Origin: Bacillota bacterium
Lineage (GTDB): Bacteria; Bacillota; Clostridia; Oscillospirales; Ruminococcaceae
Assembly: GCA_023418925.1 (NCBI GenBank)
Contig: JAEZYS010000028.1
Location: forward strand, 1-7,636
Length of the DNA stretch: 7,636 nucleotides
Direction: 5' to 3'
Part shown: positions 6,430 through 7,636 of the stretch, one piece after another
How the letters are laid out: every line of letters begins with the position of its first letter
Position numbering within the stretch: the first letter of the stretch is position 1
Notes under the pieces: model-generated
What the model was told of the DNA's origin: nothing
Database searches by the model: none
Seen by the model: only the letters and a program-made list of their open reading frames with translations
Made by a program: the position numbers and the translations under genes

Positions 6430-6712
6430 TTTACGATCATTTGCTTGAATTATTTTTCGTTCTTTGTTGCCCTTGCCAATAACTGAAATAATATCGGATT
6501 GAACTTGCTTAATATTAAGTGAAGCCAATTCGGATAACCTTAAAGCACAGTTCAAGAAAATGGTTATAATGCAATTATCTCGTACAGATAATTCACCTTA
6601 TTTTATAAGTAAGCGAACAAATTCTTCTAATGTCAAGTACCTTAAGTTTCTTATAATCTATTAAATGAGCTTTGGTTTTTAGATATTTCCAAAACTGGCG
6701 AATTGATATTAT
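6430..6712 (-). pseudogene. Tyrosine recombinase (phage-type integrase) remnant
   Basis: Read on the minus strand, this stretch encodes the middle of a tyrosine recombinase in two frames. The first piece contains SIRQFWKYLKTKAHLIDY (core-binding domain end, about 6653-6706). The frame then shifts to RYLTLEEFVRLLIK, which meets a TAA stop (complement of 6598-6600). The same frame then continues with GELSVRDNCIITIFLN, CALRLSELASLNI and SVIGKGNKERKIIQ. The Arg of ALRLSEL (codon complement of 6538-6540) matches the first catalytic Arg of the family, and GKGNKER matches the conserved beta-hairpin with the catalytic Lys. Both ends are missing: the N-terminal part beyond about 6712 and the HxxR/Tyr part beyond about 6430, where the neighbouring acyltransferase gene ends. 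It is inactive and marks a past integration or deletion event. No other gene is visible in this interval. Confidence 0.88.
6652..6657 (+). promoter_or_regulatory. Possible -10 box for the flavodoxin gene
   Basis: A perfect TATAAT lies about 70 bp before the flavodoxin start, inside the recombinase remnant. No good -35 is seen 17 bp upstream (AATGTC), so this is weak. If real, the flavodoxin gene is expressed from a promoter that arose within the recombinase scar. Confidence 0.25.
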
Positions 6713-6728
6713 ATGAGGAGATTTTACA

Positions 6729-7403
6729 ATGAATAAATGTGGTTTCAAAATTTTATCGGCTTTGATTATGGTACTTCTGATTTTATCAGGATGCGGCACA
6801 AAATCAAATATTAGCAGCAATAACTCCGGGACATCATCAGCCACTGGCACATCTGAGCAGAAACAGTCAGTTGATGACACCATATCTGAATTAACGGAAA
6901 GCGGCAGTATCGAATCTGGAAACGTTCTTATTGTTTATTTTTCACTGACAAATAATACCCGAAAAACGGCAAATATTATTAAAGATATGACAGGAGCTGA
7001 TATTTTCGAGATACAGCCCGACTTTGATTATTCAGCGGTTGGCAGCAGAGAGGAAATGGAGGAGTTGGGAAAAAAACAGGTTGAAGAGGGATTTCTTCCC
7101 GAGCTTAAAAACTCTGTAGATAATATTGATTCGTATGATACTATAATTATAGGTACGCCAATATGGTGGGCGTCTGCAGCTCCGCCTGTAATGTCATTTC
7201 TGTCAAAATATGATTTAAAAGACAAAAAAGTTATTCCATTCTGTACCTGCGGAAGCTCCGGCGGTGATTATTTCACTCAGATTGAAAATGCAGTGTCTGA
7301 TTCGGAATTGCTTACGGGACTTGAAATTACTGATGCTGAACTTAGCGATAACGAAAAAGTAAAAGAAAAAATAAAGAACTGGCTTATTAATGCTGGAATA
7401 TAG
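6729..7403 (+). CDS. Flavodoxin-like lipoprotein
   Basis: A 224-residue predicted lipoprotein with an FMN-binding flavodoxin fold. Residues 1-21 form a lipoprotein signal peptide with lipobox LSGC and lipidated C22. A Ser/Thr/Asn/Gln-rich tether (about 24-63) would hold the domain off the membrane. The flavodoxin domain runs from about 65 to 224: VLIVYFSLTNNTRKTA (66-81) is the phosphate-binding loop region, IGTPIWWASAAPPV (141-154) and FCTCGSSGGD (171-180) are the other FMN-contact loops. It should act outside the cytoplasmic membrane as an electron carrier or FMN-dependent reductase; the redox partner is unknown. GAGGAG at 6715-6720 is 8 bp from the ATG and lies at the edge of the recombinase remnant. 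It is in the same direction as the acyltransferase gene but separated by 300 bp, so membership of that operon is doubtful. Confidence 0.9.
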   Translation: MNKCGFKILSALIMVLLILSGCGTKSNISSNNSGTSSATGTSEQKQSVDDTISELTESGSIESGNVLIVYFSLTNNTRKTANIIKDMTGADIFEIQPDFDYSAVGSREEMEELGKKQVEEGFLPELKNSVDNIDSYDTIIIGTPIWWASAAPPVMSFLSKYDLKDKKVIPFCTCGSSGGDYFTQIENAVSDSELLTGLEITDAELSDNEKVKEKIKNWLINAGI

Positions 7404-7409
7404 AATTAT

Positions 7410-7439
7410 AGTAGCCTAACAGCAAGGGTTTTAGCTACT
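7410..7439 (+). other. Imperfect hairpin after the flavodoxin gene
   Basis: AGTAGC (7410-7415) pairs with GCTACT (7434-7439), and after a bulged C a further TAA/TTA pairing is possible. No T tract follows, so it is at best a weak 3' end structure and not a standard terminator. Confidence 0.3.
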
Positions 7440-7483
7440 CAACTCGGCGTGAAAAATGAGGCTTTGGTGTTAAAATAAAAAAG

Positions 7484-7512
7484 TGGACATGAAAAAAGCG
7501 ACACGGTATAAT
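7484..7512 (+). promoter_or_regulatory. Near-consensus promoter of the right-hand IS3-family element
   Basis: TGGACA (7484-7489, five of six to consensus) and a perfect TATAAT (7507-7512) are separated by 17 bp. They precede AGGAAG (7521-7526) and the OrfA start at 7535. The position just outside OrfA suggests the promoter lies in or next to the left end of the element, as is common for IS3 elements. Confidence 0.8.
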
Positions 7513-7534
7513 AAAAACAAAGGAAGTGTTGACG

Positions 7535-7636
7535 ATGTCCCAGGGAAGCAAAAAACGATATACAGAAGACTTTAAGAAACAGATTGTAGAACTGTATAAC
7601 ACAGGAACACCAGCCAGGAAACTAGCAGACGAATAT
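7535..7636 (+). CDS. IS3-family transposase OrfA, 3'-truncated by window edge
   Basis: The first 34 codons of an OrfA protein are present: MSQGSKKRYTEDFKKQIVEL and then an NTGTPARKLADEY segment running off the edge. The R-Y-[ST]-x-[DE]-F-K opening followed by a helix-turn-helix is the HTH_Tnp_1 signature of IS3-family OrfA. This protein binds the element ends and normally joins OrfB by programmed -1 frameshifting. The start has AGGAAG 8 bp upstream. Whether this element is a second copy of the one at the left edge cannot be judged, because the two visible parts do not overlap. Confidence 0.92.
   Translation, partial: MSQGSKKRYTEDFKKQIVELYNTGTPARKLADEY

Noticed and set aside
6713..6883. Minus-strand open frame upstream of the recombinase motifs
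   Set aside because: The frame is continuous with the recombinase fragment, but the part beyond about 6712 is just antisense to the lipoprotein start and shows no integrase-like residues.
7028..7225. Minus-strand frame inside the flavodoxin gene
   Set aside because: Antisense to a gene with a clear signal peptide and FMN loops; no start signals of its own.
734..7500. Attempt to pair the right end of the first IS with the left end of the second as terminal inverted repeats
   Set aside because: The reverse complement of the first end (TGTGTAGTCGTTTAATACCCC, 750-770) and the region around 7480-7505 share only a few bases, so no repeat is claimed.

Overview
The window is AT-rich DNA with strong AGGAGG-type ribosome binding sites, a BlaI/BlaR1-type regulatory pair and IS3-family transposase genes. 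This suggests a low-GC Firmicute, most likely a gut-type clostridium (Oscillospirales or Lachnospirales). The phylum-level call is fairly safe; the finer placement is inference. The region looks like an accessory segment: IS3-family genes lie at both edges, and remnants of two broken genes lie between them.

Layout: 2-733 is the 3' part of an IS3-family transposase OrfB (its start is outside the window). 837-1076 is the decayed start of a gene, probably an NlpC/P60-like protein, with two in-frame stops. A strong rho-independent terminator follows at 1116-1153. 1154-1423 holds no convincing gene, but has two interleaved perfect inverted repeats (1288-1374). 1424-1526 is a compact control region: a TTGACA/TATACT promoter flanked by two identical 19-bp operator-like sequences. 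It drives a tight cluster of a BlaI-family repressor (1527-1901), a BlaR1/MecR1-like M56 membrane protease without a penicillin-binding domain (1906-3060), and a very large membrane protein (3120-6428). That protein combines a signal peptide, two near-identical exported repeats of about 164 residues and two complete acyltransferase-3 (AT3) membrane domains. 6430-6712 is a frameshifted and stop-containing tyrosine recombinase remnant on the minus strand. 6729-7403 encodes a flavodoxin-like lipoprotein. 7484-7636 is the start of another IS3-family element: a near-consensus promoter and the first 34 codons of OrfA.

Working model (inference): the M56 protease senses an envelope signal other than the classical beta-lactam acylation of a BlaR1 sensor domain, and triggers inactivation of the BlaI-like repressor. 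This relieves autorepression of the operon and raises expression of the double-AT3 protein, which would acylate an exported or cell-wall glycan. The exported repeats may bind or present the substrate. The unit would therefore be an inducible envelope-modification system. The flavodoxin lipoprotein has its own ribosome binding site beyond the recombinase scar and may not belong to the unit.
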